A stretch of 64,000 nucleotides of DNA from Protea cynaroides (lineage: Eukaryota > Streptophyta > Magnoliopsida > Proteales > Proteaceae): assembly GCA_028583415.1 (NCBI GenBank), contig CM053272.1, forward strand, positions 44,446,699 through 44,510,698, given 5' to 3'. The position numbers were made by a program, and so were the translations under genes. Each line of letters begins with the position of its first letter. Position 1 is the first letter of the stretch. This document shows positions 46,401-57,695 of this stretch, piece after piece. A model generated the notes under the pieces. The model saw only the letters and a program-made list of their open reading frames with translations, was not told where the DNA came from and did no database searches.

Positions 46401-47465
46401 AAGAAACGGAAATATCCGGTGAGCCAAACAAGAGGTAAGAAACGGAAGCATCTGGTGAACCAAACAAGTGGCAAGAAACGGAAGCACCCAGTGAGCCAAA
46501 AAAGTAGCAAGAAACGGAAGCATCCAGTGAGCCAAACAAGCGGCAAGAAAAAGAAAGCATCCAGTGAGCCGAACAAGTGACAATAAATGGAAGCAACCGT
46601 TGAGTCAAACATATGGCAAGAAACGGAAGCATCCGGTGAGCTAAACAAGTGACAAGAAACGGAAGCATCCGGTGAGTCAATCAAGGGACAAGAAATGGAA
46701 CCATCCAGTGAGTCCAAATTCAAGTTTTACCTGATGTGCTTAAGCTAGTAAATTAATGTTAAGCTAAGTAAAAGCAGAGAAAGTAAAGTAAAGATGAATG
46801 ACAACCCATCGAGGTTTGAGAACAGAAATGAACTATAGGCACACAGAGCTACAGATAGTATTGTAGAATTCAAAACCAAGAAGATAATCCTACATATGTG
46901 AAGCTAGGAATGGGATAGGATGACATGACAAGAAAGGAAAATGTGAAGCTCAGTCACTTAAATTATTTTATACATATATATCAAGGAATGGAATATTATC
47001 TTTATGTCATCAGATGTTTAATACATTGTTTAATGCATGTATTCCTACCAAGATGTTAATTATTCACTAAGCTTCGGCTCACCCGAGTTGATTCACATGT
47101 TTTACAGGTCATTACAGCGAGTACAGGATAGGAGTTAAATGGCTGATGAAAGCCCAAGAAGGAGTTCTTGTCCTTCCTTGGCAAATTTTATTGTTAGCAG
47201 TTAATCATGATTGTAAATATTTTTATTAAAAGAGTTTAATAGAATGTAATGGATTCTTGTCTTTGGCCACAAGCTATGTAACTAATATATGTATTTTTCC
47301 GCTACTATGTATTTTGTTTAAATGTATGGAATGAGATGGATGGTACAGGATGTCATATTTTATGTACGTATATATAAAAAAAAATTATAGGTTTTCATAG
47401 CTTGTGTGATGTAAGTACCTACCAATGATTCGTTTTCCCTCTCCTGGGAGGGGGATCTTATAGAA
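43427..47465. mobile_element. Candidate 4-kb Gypsy-type solo LTR
   Basis: Begins TGTAACACCTCAGG and ends CTCCTGGGAGGGGGATCTTATA. Flanking pentamers GAAGC and GAACC match at 4 of 5. Near the right end, CACTAAGCTTCGGCTCACCCG then TTTTACAGGT (about 47068-47110) resembles the motif of long Tekay/Del-type LTRs and their nearby splice-like site. No gag/pol is present. It contains diverged internal duplications (44700-44870 and 44905-45035) and a 36-bp minisatellite. The ends are inferred. Confidence 0.42.
46175..46720. repeat. 36-bp minisatellite, about 15 copies
   Basis: The unit is of the type GGCAAGAAACGGAAGCATCC followed by GGTGAGCCAAACAAGT, repeated head to tail with few changes. Because 36 is divisible by three, several frames on both strands stay open (12-residue protein repeats such as KKRKHPVSQKSG). 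These frames are artefacts of the repeat. Confidence 0.95.
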
Positions 47466-47475
47466 CCATTAAGTC

Positions 47476-47613
47476 AAAGGATCTGGATCCTCTCCTATGA
47501 GTTAGTCCATCTACAAAACATTGAATGAGTTGGGATGCATCGATATACGTGTTGAGCATCTTAGCCTATCCAATATTCGACTAATGGACTGGTCGACAGA
47601 AGAGGATCTTTTT
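47476..47613. mobile_element. Possible degenerate foldback element
   Basis: Left GGATCCTCTCCTATGAG and right inverted AGAAGAGGATCT resemble the ends of the palindromic foldback family, with partly matching arms. Highly diverged; target duplication not clear. Confidence 0.3.
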
Positions 47614-47673
47614 CCCAAACCAAATGCCCCTGTCTAGCCATCCTCTTTTGCCTTGTGAGTTATCATTATTCAA

Positions 47674-47735
47674 GCTCTCTTTGGTATGTATTATAGAATT
47701 AATTATATAATATATTATGACATATGTAATTGTTT

Positions 47736-47772
<37 letters not shown>

Positions 47773-50628
47773 GTAAAGCATACTTCTATTGATTAGTCAA
47801 AGACAAAGAAATATTACAAAGTTCTTTGAGCCAAGAGACTGAACCGTCCCAGACCATGCAACCCCTATCCAGAGAAGCCCTCTTAACAATCTCATGCGCA
47901 ACCATATTACAACAGCGAGGAACATAAGCAAAAACCACAGACAAAAAAGAAGGCATTGAAGCCTTAATGTCCCTGATAACATTGGCTAAAAATCGATCCG
48001 AAATGCCCATCTGAGAGTTTAAACAATTAATAACCTCTAAATTATCAAATTCCACTACAACATTCTAGAATTGATACTGTATAACAAAAAGCAGAGCTCA
48101 CTGAATAGCCATTGCCTCACCAACCGCCATGGAAGCAAAACCGACCATCTCTGCCACTGCAAACAGGGGTTGTCCCAAGAAGTTTCTATATACGAAACCA
48201 ATCATCGAAAAGATGTTTTGAAAGGAAAAAGCTGCATCAGTATTGATTTTATCCTCATCTTGCTGGGGGGGAGTCCAAATAGAAATGGCATTAACAACAT
48301 CTGTAGTCTAAGAAGAACTGATAGGGAACTAGAACCGATGAGCATCATAGAATTCATAAAAGGCCTTCGTAGCCAGATGTATCACATTCGAAGGGGAGAG
48401 CTCCACATTTTCAAAATACAACAGATTACGGACATGCCATGAAGACCAAAACATAAAACAGATAAAGGAGAAAACCATTCTACTGTGGTGCTTGGATTGA
48501 AAAGCATTTGGCCGAAGAAAACGAAGCAGCCACTGTGAAATAGAAGTAACCCCTGGCATAGAGGAGATAAGAGAAAAACAAGAGCCGAACTAGGCAGCTT
48601 TAGCAAAAGGGTAGTGTAAAATAATATAGTCAGTAGACTCAACTGCATGGCTACATCTACGACAAATAAGATTGAGCTGGACATGGTGTTGAATCAGAGT
48701 AACATTGGAAGGTATCACATCAACTACACATCTCCAAACAAAATGTCTAATCTTTGGAAGGGTCCAAGAGGACCAAATAGTCTTCCAAAGAAGAGAAGGA
48801 ACGATGCCCAAGGGGAGGCAGAATAGTGAAGCCTAGCAGTACCATTAGCCAACTGTCCTTTAGCCAACATATTATAAGCACTCTTGACAAAAAAAAACTC
48901 CATTCTTAGAAGTGGACCACAAAAGCATATCCTGCTGGCCCATAAGAGGTAAGGGAATTTGCCAAATGGCCTGAATTTCCACGGGATGAAACAATTGTAA
49001 AAGTAAATCAATCCTCCAAGACCTACTAACTGGATCAATTAGATCCGAAACCTAAGATATCATCATGGTAGATGGTGGTGGTGAGAATGGTTGATGAAAA
49101 GGAAGGGATGACATCCACAGATCCTCCCAAATCCGAATGTCCATACCTGAGCCCACCTTCCCCAGCGGTCCATGTCGCAACACCTGCAGACCTTCATGGA
49201 TGCTCCTCCAAAGCCAGGATGGACTATGACCTAAGGATGCATCAAGAAAATGACAATAAGGAAAGTAAATCGCTTTGATAGTACGCACCCAAAAGGCATC
49301 CGGGGATTTCCAAATATTCCAAGCAAGCAAGCTTCGCTAACAACGCCTTGTTCTGTATCTCCGGATCTCATAACCCCAGCCCACCCTTAAATTTAGGAAA
49401 ACATAGCCTTTTCCATCCAACCCAAGGAATATGAGTGGTGGTGGTACCATTACTCTAGTAGAACTTAGCCATTCGACGCTGCAATTGAGTATGAACAGAT
49501 TGGGGTAATTTGAATAAAGAACATAAGAAATTACAACAAGGAAGAGCAATCGCCTTAGTTAGTGTTTCCTTACTAGCATAAGTCGGCACTAAAGCTTTCC
49601 AGTGTTGCAATTTGTGAGTCCTGTGCTCCACCACCAAATCAAACACCACCTTTTTGGACCCCAAAAAGTCGGTTGGAACACCCAGATATTTAGTTGGAAA
49701 ATGCCCATAAGGAACCTTAAGCAGCCTAGGTATCCATCGACAAAAACGATAAGGCGTGTTAGGGCTAAATAACATATTTGATTTGGCATGATTAATACAT
49801 TGCCCCAATGCCTGGCAGAATAAATCCAAATGCTCTTAGAGCCAAAATCTGAGGTACTAAAACTTTAGAGAAAAATATACAATCATCGGCATATAATAAG
49901 TGATTAAGAGGTTCAGTACGACCCTTGATATGAACCCTAGGGCTCGTATCCAGAAAAGAAGGATGTGATAGCGTTAAGGACAACACATTAATACACAAGA
50001 TGAACAGGAGTGGGGATAAAGGAGACCACAGGATGGACTGAAAGTCCCCTCTCAGCACCATTGATCAGCAAAGTATAGGTCACAGATTTGACAACTGTCA
50101 TGACCAGCCAAATCCAATGAGCATCAAAGCCATATCACTGTAGGACCTTCTCCAAAAACACCCATTCAATCCTATCATATGCTTTTTGTAGATCAACTTT
50201 GGGAGCAAAGAACTTAGTTTTAGAATGCTTTTGATTACGAATGTAATGAAGCATTTCATGAACTATTATGATATTATCAGTAATGTGTCTACCATGAATA
50301 AAGGCTGACTGATACGTAGAGACTAAAATCCCCAAAACTGGCTTCAATCAATTAATCATAATTTTAGAAATAACCTTTATACTAAAATTGCATAGACTAA
50401 TAGTTCAAAATATAATCTAAAATCTACAAATAGGTTAGAAAGTGTTTATCAGTATTTTTATAATCTATTATTGCTTCTTTAGGTTTAGTGGTATTAAAAA
50501 TTATTATTTATTTTTAACAAAAAGAAAAATTGTTATTATTTATGACTTATAATTTATTCTGGTAAATAATTTATCATAAATAACTCTCAAACATAAATAC
50601 AAATTATACCTGAGAGAGCCTTCAAGAT
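47674..50628. mobile_element. AT-rich MITE copy 2, split by a LINE
   Basis: The left remnant 47674-47770 (CTCTCTTTGGTATG, ATAGAATTAATTATATAATA) and right remnant 50405-50628 (ACAAATAGGTTAGAAAGTG, ending CTGAGAGAGCC) match the two halves of the MITE at 42198-43012. Outer flanks share TTCAA. The LINE at 47772-50404 sits at its AT-rich centre. Confidence 0.65.
47772..50404 (-). mobile_element. Decayed 5'-truncated L1-type LINE
   Basis: Minus-strand pieces appear in the normal order. Reverse transcriptase: STYQSAFIHGRHITDN and VDLQKAYDRIEW at 50135-50347, catalytic YADD within HLLYADDCIFF near 49890, and YLGVP near 49700. Next comes a zf-RVT-like block (WKTIWSSWTLPKIRHFVWR, about 48750). Last is an RNase H-like end (47786-48055, EFDNLEVINCLNS, CNMVAHEIVKRA). 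Frameshifts and stops occur throughout. The 5' end is cut inside RT at about 50404, typical of target-primed truncation. A TA tract borders the 3' end. Confidence 0.85.
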
Positions 50629-51596
50629 ATGATAGGCAAGTGAAAACTGAACCGTAAAATAATCGGTTCTAATACTAATCCGTTCGGTTTAATGGAATTC
50701 TAATGGATTTCATAGCAACATTGCAGAAACTCTTCCTGTGACTGTGACGGCAATGCTCCTCCAAGTTTCTGGACGATGGCAAAAATCTTGAAGAAGGAGT
50801 AGCATGGATTCTAGCCGTCAAAGGAAACGATTCTATTTTTAACGGCCGGTTTCGGTTCAGACAGCCTTAATCAATTGTGGGGAGCAGACCCAGGCTGTTC
50901 CTGCTGAAGAAAACAAAAATCTCAGGGCCCAGGGAAATGATGTTTGCCTGTTTTATAGTGTCACTGTGAAGATTGTGACAACAATACAATACAAAAACTA
51001 AAGAAAATAGGATCGAAAGCTGCACTTCCTATTCTCTGCAGTACCTTCGCCCAACTGACGGCTAAATGTGCACCGACGGCACGGCACGCCTGCTTCCTTT
51101 TTTTTTTTTTTTACCAACGGCTAAAACTTGCCTGCTCTTCACATCAATGCATGCATCAATTTATCAAAAGAGGTGATTGAATTTAATTTAGGATTCTTCA
51201 ATATCTCTGTCCTCTACAACATACTCAACTTCAAGTCAATGAGAATATGAAAGAGATATGGAGCAACAGCCCAATGAGAAAATCGATACTTCTAGAGTCT
51301 AGACACGTGTTCGGCCCAATCATCTCCTTGTCCCCTCACGGTGGTGAAAATAGAAAAAGCCTTTACCCAAAAACAAAAAGAAACAAAAAAAAACCACGTG
51401 GATATTATTTTCTACGTCCAATATTACTCAACCTTTTCCCTTCCCCTATTGGACTCTTCGATACTTACCAAGAAAAGAGAAGAGAAAAGCTCCAGAGAAA
51501 AGACACTCTGGTGTCACTGTTGTCCAGACTTCTCTACAGTAAACACACATGATATAAGACTCAGCTGCCAACTTCATTTAGTCCTAAATCTCATCA
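50629..51596 (+). promoter_or_regulatory. Upstream region of the UPF0114 gene
   Basis: Probable promoter and 5' UTR for the gene starting at 51597. A T-rich tract lies at about 51100. Open stretches at 51247-51552 show no family match. No regulatory motif is assigned. Confidence 0.3.
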
Positions 51597-53678
51597 ATGG
51601 CACGAGTTGTTAGATTGCTTCGCACATCTAAGCTTCCACAGAACTTTTATTTTCCTTCATCTTATTCTTTTAACCTTAACTTGGGTAGTTTGTCCTCGTC
51701 AAGATGTTTAATCAAAGCAGGGGTGATCACCAGAGAGAAGGGAGTTTCAGCTGGTAATGGTGAGAGGAAGATATCAGCAGTTACAGGGAAAGCATCGGTG
51801 GTTTCTGAGAGCATGATTTCAACGGAGCCACAGGCGAAGACTAGTGGAGTCGGTCAGGCTTCCCTGACAGCAAACATAACAGAAACAGCTCTTAGGATCT
51901 TAAGGCCCGATGTCAAAAGGATACCATGGAGACTGCAGACTGAGATGCTCATGGAGACGGTATTGGGTGCTTTAGTTTTTTATGTTTTGAGGGCGAATCT
52001 TAGTGTGATGGTAAAATTGTCATATTGCAATTTAGTGGTCACAGATTTGATACAGCAATAGTTTATCTGCGTTGTGGGGTTAAGGCTGTGTACGAACTGC
52101 CTCTCCCAAACCTGCAGTAGTTGAAACCTCATGCACTAGGATGTCCTTTTGGGAGTTTAGTCCCACATCGACTATCAAATAGTTTACAACTCCCTTATAT
52201 ACCAAGGTGTCCCTCTACTTACAAGTTCGAACTTTTGAAAGTTCCTCCACCTATGAATTTAAACTATTGGGATGAAAACTTTACATAGTATAAGAGTGGG
52301 TATTCATCGTCTCCTTTTAACGTTCAACATCTTTATGTACTTAGGAGTCCCTCCACTTAGAAGTTTGAACTTTTGAGATAGAAACCTTACAATTTTTTTT
52401 ATTTTTTAATTTTTGGATAGATAAGCCATTGGGAGAACTGAAGTCATGACCTCTTTTAAGGTGGTGGTCTTTACCAACTGTGTAGCCTCCTTGAGGTTGA
52501 AACTTTACATGTTTAGTCCTTTATAACTCCATTTTCCACATCTTAACTCCTACTTAAGTAGGTTCTTAATTTATGGGTTGATCTACTATGCAGGCAGTCA
52601 TTGATTGTAGGTTTTTCACATTGTTTGCTGTTGCCGGATCATTGTTGGGCTCAATCTTATGTTTCTTTGAGGTGGTGTATTTTACTAATGAAGGATTTGA
52701 TCTACTTACTTTTTCTTTTCTTTTCTTTTTCTTTTTTTTAAATCAGCTTAATTAATTTATTCCTTAAGAATATTGCCTAGTTATTTGAGCATTAACAGTT
52801 TTCTTCTTTCTTCATTTGCTACTGAAATTGCAGGGTTGCGCCCTTATTCTAGAATCATATTTCAGTTATTATCATATGATGCTGCAACACTCAAATCAAG
52901 GACATAGGATCGAGATACTTTTTGAGGCCATAGGTATGTTCTTCAACATTATTTTTTATTTTTGAGATTTTTAATCGCTAAGAAGTAACTCATGACTTTT
53001 CTTTGCAGATATGTTTCTTCTAGGAACCGCCATGCTTATTTTTGGGACAGGATTATATGTTTTCTTTGTTGGATCCAAAGATACAAAGAGAGGGGGAACA
53101 AGACTTACTCCTCAATCCAACTTTTTTGGGCTCTTTCACCTTCATGTATGTGTACTGCCTATGTCAATCCAATTTTTTTATCTGTTTTCAAAAACTCATT
53201 GCTCAGGCATTTTGTCAATATTCATACATAATATGAAAATGTTAAAGGGTTCAAGAATTAAGTTACTCAACACCGGACAAAATTAATTAATGTGAAAAAA
53301 AAAAAAGAAAAAAAAAAGAAAAAAGGGAGATACACATCTCCTTCATCCATGCATGCATGTTTAGAAATCTACCTATGAATCTATTATTGAGCCTGATCAG
53401 GTGTGTATTGGCAGAAGCTCCCATCATGGGTGGAGATGCAGTCAGTAGCTCAGGAAAAATCAAAATTTGGGCATGCAGTGTTGATGATACTCCAGGTGGG
53501 GGTATTGGAGAAGTTCAAGAACATACCATTGGTTACTGGGCTGGATCTTGCCTGTTTTGCTGGGGCTGTACTAGTTTCATCAGCGTCCATTTTCCTTCTC
53601 TCCAGACTCTCAATGGTGGAACAGAAGGTGGGTCGTAATCAAACTACATGGTTTGCACGGTTTATGGGCCAAAAATGA
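51597..53678 (+). CDS. UPF0114-family plastid membrane protein
   Basis: Five exons: 51597-51959, 52594-52671, 52834-52933, 53009-53145 and 53415-53678. They join in phase to about 313 residues. Exon 1 encodes a Ser/Arg-rich N-terminus suited to a transit peptide. The body reads AVIDCRFFTLFAVAGSLLGS, then CFFEGCALILESYFSYYH, DMFLLGTAMLIFGTGLYVFF, FFGLFHLHKLPSWVEMQSV and LDLACFAGAVLVSSASIFLL, the UPF0114 (YqhA-like) signature with several membrane segments. The biochemical role of this family is unknown. Start chosen as the first ATG in the transit-like exon. Intron 1 contains an Au-type SINE just after the donor. Confidence 0.9.
51990..52150 (+). mobile_element. Au-type SINE in intron 1 of UPF0114 gene
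   Basis: A tRNA-like head with a B-box-like GGTCACAGATTTGATAC is followed by GGGGTTAAGGCTGTGTACGA, then CCTCTCCCAAACCTGCAGTA and CATGCACTAGGATG. This is the order and wording of Au SINEs of angiosperms. It lies about 30 bp downstream of the exon 1 donor. Confidence 0.7.
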
Positions 53679-54984
53679 AACATGTAATCTCTCACTTATT
53701 CAGAAATGTTCTTTTACAAATATAATTTGTAACCATACTTGTTTGCCAACCAGCATAACTGGTTTCACTTTCAACATAAGGGCAAAAGATATATTTCCAT
53801 AGTAAATAAGATTTACTGCAATAAATGACTGAGATCCATCATTTTTTTTGGGTAAAAAAGTCCATCAAGTTAGAGTGTAGAAAGGAGTTAAACATGCAAG
53901 TAACCAATTTGGTTAGAAATAGATTTATCCAACTATATATGTTTAAATAATTTTTAGAATTGCACCAAAAAAAAAGGTTTTAGAAAGCAAAAGAGTCCTC
54001 CGTGAAATCCAAAGAAATTGTAGGAAATGAGAAAAAAAAAAAATCATGGGGAGAAGAAAGATTTGGCTCTATATAGACAACTCGTTTGTCCTGTTGGAAT
54101 TATGATACAGATGGTGATTTATATCTTAGATTAGCATTTGGGGTCCCCTCTCCTGTCATTCTGTTCGTTAGTTATCTATTGGACTGGTTTGGATGCATCA
54201 GTTTGCATGTCAAACCTCCTAACTTGTTTAATGGACGACTGATGCTGTTGGATGGTAGGACCCTTGATTTACACCTAAGGGGTCTGGTGGTGTCCCCAAT
54301 TAACTTTTGGAAACATATGGAGGTTACGAACAGGTCTGAAAATTTACCAAAATGCCTATGATGGGCTGAGTGATGAAAAAGCTAGTTAAATGACCTTGGA
54401 TTTTGACCAATATTTAAGATTAGTAGTGTTTTAGCATGAAATCATTGTATTTGAAAATAGTTTTAAAAACTATTTGATAGGACATTATTTCATGAAAAAA
54501 ACTATTTTTGACCAACTAAAACCCCACTTTTGAAGATATTTTTATTTTTTACCCAAAAAAAAGGCTCATTTTTTTCCCCATTTAAAAGAACTAGAAAGCA
54601 CATTTTCACTGCACCAAAAACCATAAAATTTAGACGTGTACAAAAAGTTGCAAATTTCACGGAGAAAGCCCATTTTGGCCCCAAAATAGACCCAAGCCCA
54701 ACTTGGGCCTAGACCTAACCACCATCCAGTGCATGCCATCCTAGGTGTTTGAGTTCGAAAGAACTCTTCCATCTTCCTTTTTGAATTGTTGATCATCTCT
54801 AGATTCCTTCTCAGCCTTGCCAATATTGAACCGAAACTGTTGAAGAACCAAAACCAGTCGTTAAAAACCAAAACAAATCGTATATTATTGGCTCGATTTT
54901 GGTTTACATAGGCTTGGATAGATTTGATGTAAAATTTTGCATGTCAAATTTGTTTTTCTAATTTCCCCCCCTCCCTTTTTTTAC
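53679..54984. other. Intergenic stretch
   Basis: Presumed 3' UTR of the UPF0114 gene and AT-rich DNA with A tracts. No gene, RNA or defined repeat recognised. The minus-strand open stretch 54566-54871 has no family resemblance. Confidence 0.4.
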
Positions 54985-57560
54985 CATCAAATGAATAATT
55001 TATGAAGCTATGAGTAATTAATGTACTATTTTTGCAAAACATGAAGAGGAGGTTCACTACATAAATAAGGAAAACCGATCTTTAGTCACACAGCTAACTG
55101 GCATTCTTTAACCATTGATATGTTGGGGGAAAGCCATAAAGATGGTGAATGGAACAATTGAAAGAGGACTTTAATGTGATAACAATGACTTTTCATCATA
55201 TAAGAAAGAAAAACCTAACTCTGTTATGAAAAATTGATTATTAATTAAGTCATCATCTAGGTTAGAGTTTTAGGACCCATGAATCGTGCACTGCATTATA
55301 AAAGTGGTTCAACTGAGAAATTGGTTCGTTTTAAGTTGTAGACTTGGAAAGGAGTTAGGCACCTATTTTGCGTATAGAAATCGTCTCCCGCCTGAGTTTG
55401 GGCGGGAGACTTGGCGGCCTGGATGGATGGCCGCCACATGACTCTCGGGTGGATCCGAGCCCTCCATCCGAGCCGACCAGCTGAGCCGATAGGGGTGTCG
55501 ACTCGGATGGAGGGCTCAGATCCACCCGAGAGCCAGGTGGCGGCCATCTATCCAGGCCGCCACGTCTCCTTCCCAAACTCAGGCAGGAGAGGATGTGGAT
55601 CCCTATTTTGCATGGTTCAACTGCTTTTCCAGTACTTGCTTAATAACACGAAATAATAATAAAACAAAAAATATTAAGAAAAATAACATTATAATTATTA
55701 TTAAAAAAAAAAAGAAAAAAAGAAAAAAGAAAAACTAGAAGGAAAGAGGAAAAAACTTTTCTATAATTTGGTGATGATCATACACTCTTACAAAGAAAAA
55801 CATAATTCTATCAAAAATAAGGATTTATATATCTATCTAAACATTTCAAATTTAAAAAAAAAAAAATTGACAATTAGGAAGCCTTATGATTATGCCACTA
55901 TTAATGTGACACTTCCGGTTATGCAAAAAAAAAAAAAATTGAATTAGCACAAAATATGTGTAAGCTAACTCTAATACTAATCATCTGACTAGGAAAAAAT
56001 TTTGCAAATTTGGATTCAAAAATATCCCGTAGTGTGTTCTTCAAACAGTGTTTTAGATCAAGTTTCACTCAAGTCTGTTGGATTTTGAATGAGATATGAC
56101 AAAAGCAATCCAAAGTCTGTTGGATTTTGAATGAGATTTGACAAAAGCAATCCGAAGTTGTCAAATGAATAGATGGTGTGTTCAGTCGGAGAGAGGTCTA
56201 TTCTACATTTTAGTTAGAAAATGTTATTTAGGGTAATCAAGAATGTACCTTCGATGGATTTATAATAAGGGGTAGATCTGTTTGTAAACAGTTAATTAAT
56301 CTGATGTTATTAATAAAAATCAAAATTCATACCGTTTAATAATCAATTCTTAATTCTCAAATCAAAATCGAACCGATTAACACCTGGTTTAAGAGTTTCA
56401 TATCAATTTTGATTGAGCGGTTCACAAATCAATGGTTTGTAAATAATTCGATCCATCTCATTGCAACTTGGAAAATGATCATGAGTGCATCAAATATTTA
56501 CGCAAATTCATAAATGATAATAATTTATCAAGAATCCTCTTTTTTTTTACCTTATGGAAACAGACATTGAAAATATTTTAAACCGAAAACCAATATTTCC
56601 AGACAGAATAGTAAATCAATAAAAATTAATTTATAAAATAACTTAAATAGTCTCGAAAATGTCTTCATCACTATTGTCCAATTCCTCCTTAGACAATGGA
56701 AACTGAAGACAAATTGTCCAAACCTAAAGTGGCTTCATCTAAATAGTGAAGATTCCAGGGCCATTTCTAGACCAACACATACTCTTTTCCATTGACTTTC
56801 AAAGATCCCATGCTACTCATTTATGAATTTGCGCAAGTGTTTGATGCACTCATGATCAGTTTCAAGTTGCAATGATATGGATTAAACTATTTACAAACCA
56901 TTTACAGAACTGAGAAGAAACTACATAAGAAACCATTTGTGAACCGTTCAACCGAAATTGATATGAAACCAATAAACCAGGTGTTAATCGGTTCAATTTT
57001 GATTTGAAAATTAAGATTTGATTATTAAGAGGTACAATTTTGATTTTTATTAATAATATCAGACTAATAAACCATTTAAAGACAGATTTACCCCTTATTA
57101 TAAATCAATCGATGGTAAATTTTTTTATTACCCTAAAGACATTTTCTAACTAAAATGTAGAAGAGACCTCTCTCATTCGACTGAACACACCCCATCCATT
57201 CACTTGACACCTTCGAATTGCTTTTGTCATATCTCATTCAAAATCCAACAGACTTGAGTGAAACTTGATCTAAAACACTGTTTGAAGAACACACTCCGGG
57301 ATTTAGGACAGAGTTAGGGTTTTTTTTTTTCCCCTCAAATGATGAAAAGTCATTGTCATCACATTAAGTCCTCTTTCAATTGTAACATTCACCATCTTTA
57401 TGGCTTTCCCCCAACTTATCAATGGTTAAAGAATGACAGTTAGCTGTGTGACGAAAAGATCGGTTTTCCTTATTTATGTAGTGAACCTCCTCTTCATGTT
57501 TTGAAAGTAGTACATTAATTGCTCATAGCTTCATAAATTATTCATTTGATGGGGCAGATT
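54985..57560. repeat. Large inverted repeat with 0.75-kb arms
   Basis: The right arm (about 56815-57560) is the reverse complement of a left arm in two pieces (about 54985-55227 and 56017-56520), with a spacer of about 300 bp. Shared words include GAAGAGGAGGTTCACTACAT, GTGTGTTCTTCAAACAGTG and CAACAGACTTGAGTGAAAC on one or other strand. The left arm is split by an insert of about 0.79 kb (55228-56016). The left arm also has a 55-bp internal tandem duplication (56070-56155) missing from the right arm. Confidence 0.8.
55372..55602. mobile_element. Foldback MULE-like MITE, copy 6
   Basis: A 231-bp palindrome from GTATAGAAATCGTCTCCCGC to GGCAGGAGAGGATGTGGATCC, with a perfect 9-bp duplication CTATTTTGC on each side (55363-55371 and 55603-55611). 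The arms retain GGCGGCC and ATCCGAGCC blocks. It lies within the insert that splits the large inverted repeat. Confidence 0.88.
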
Positions 57561-57695
57561 AAAAAAAAAAAAAGGTGTTTTTTTTTTTGGGAGGGGGGGG
57601 GTATTAATATTTTTTTCATGAAGATGAATAGAGGCCACATCCAAAGTTGCCCTGGGTAATAAATCTTTGCTTTCACGTCATTAACACAAGTGCAC

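Noticed and set aside
46149..46723. Overlapping 140-190-codon open frames on both strands
   Set aside because: They are produced by a 36-bp tandem repeat whose length is a multiple of three; all show the same 12-residue period.
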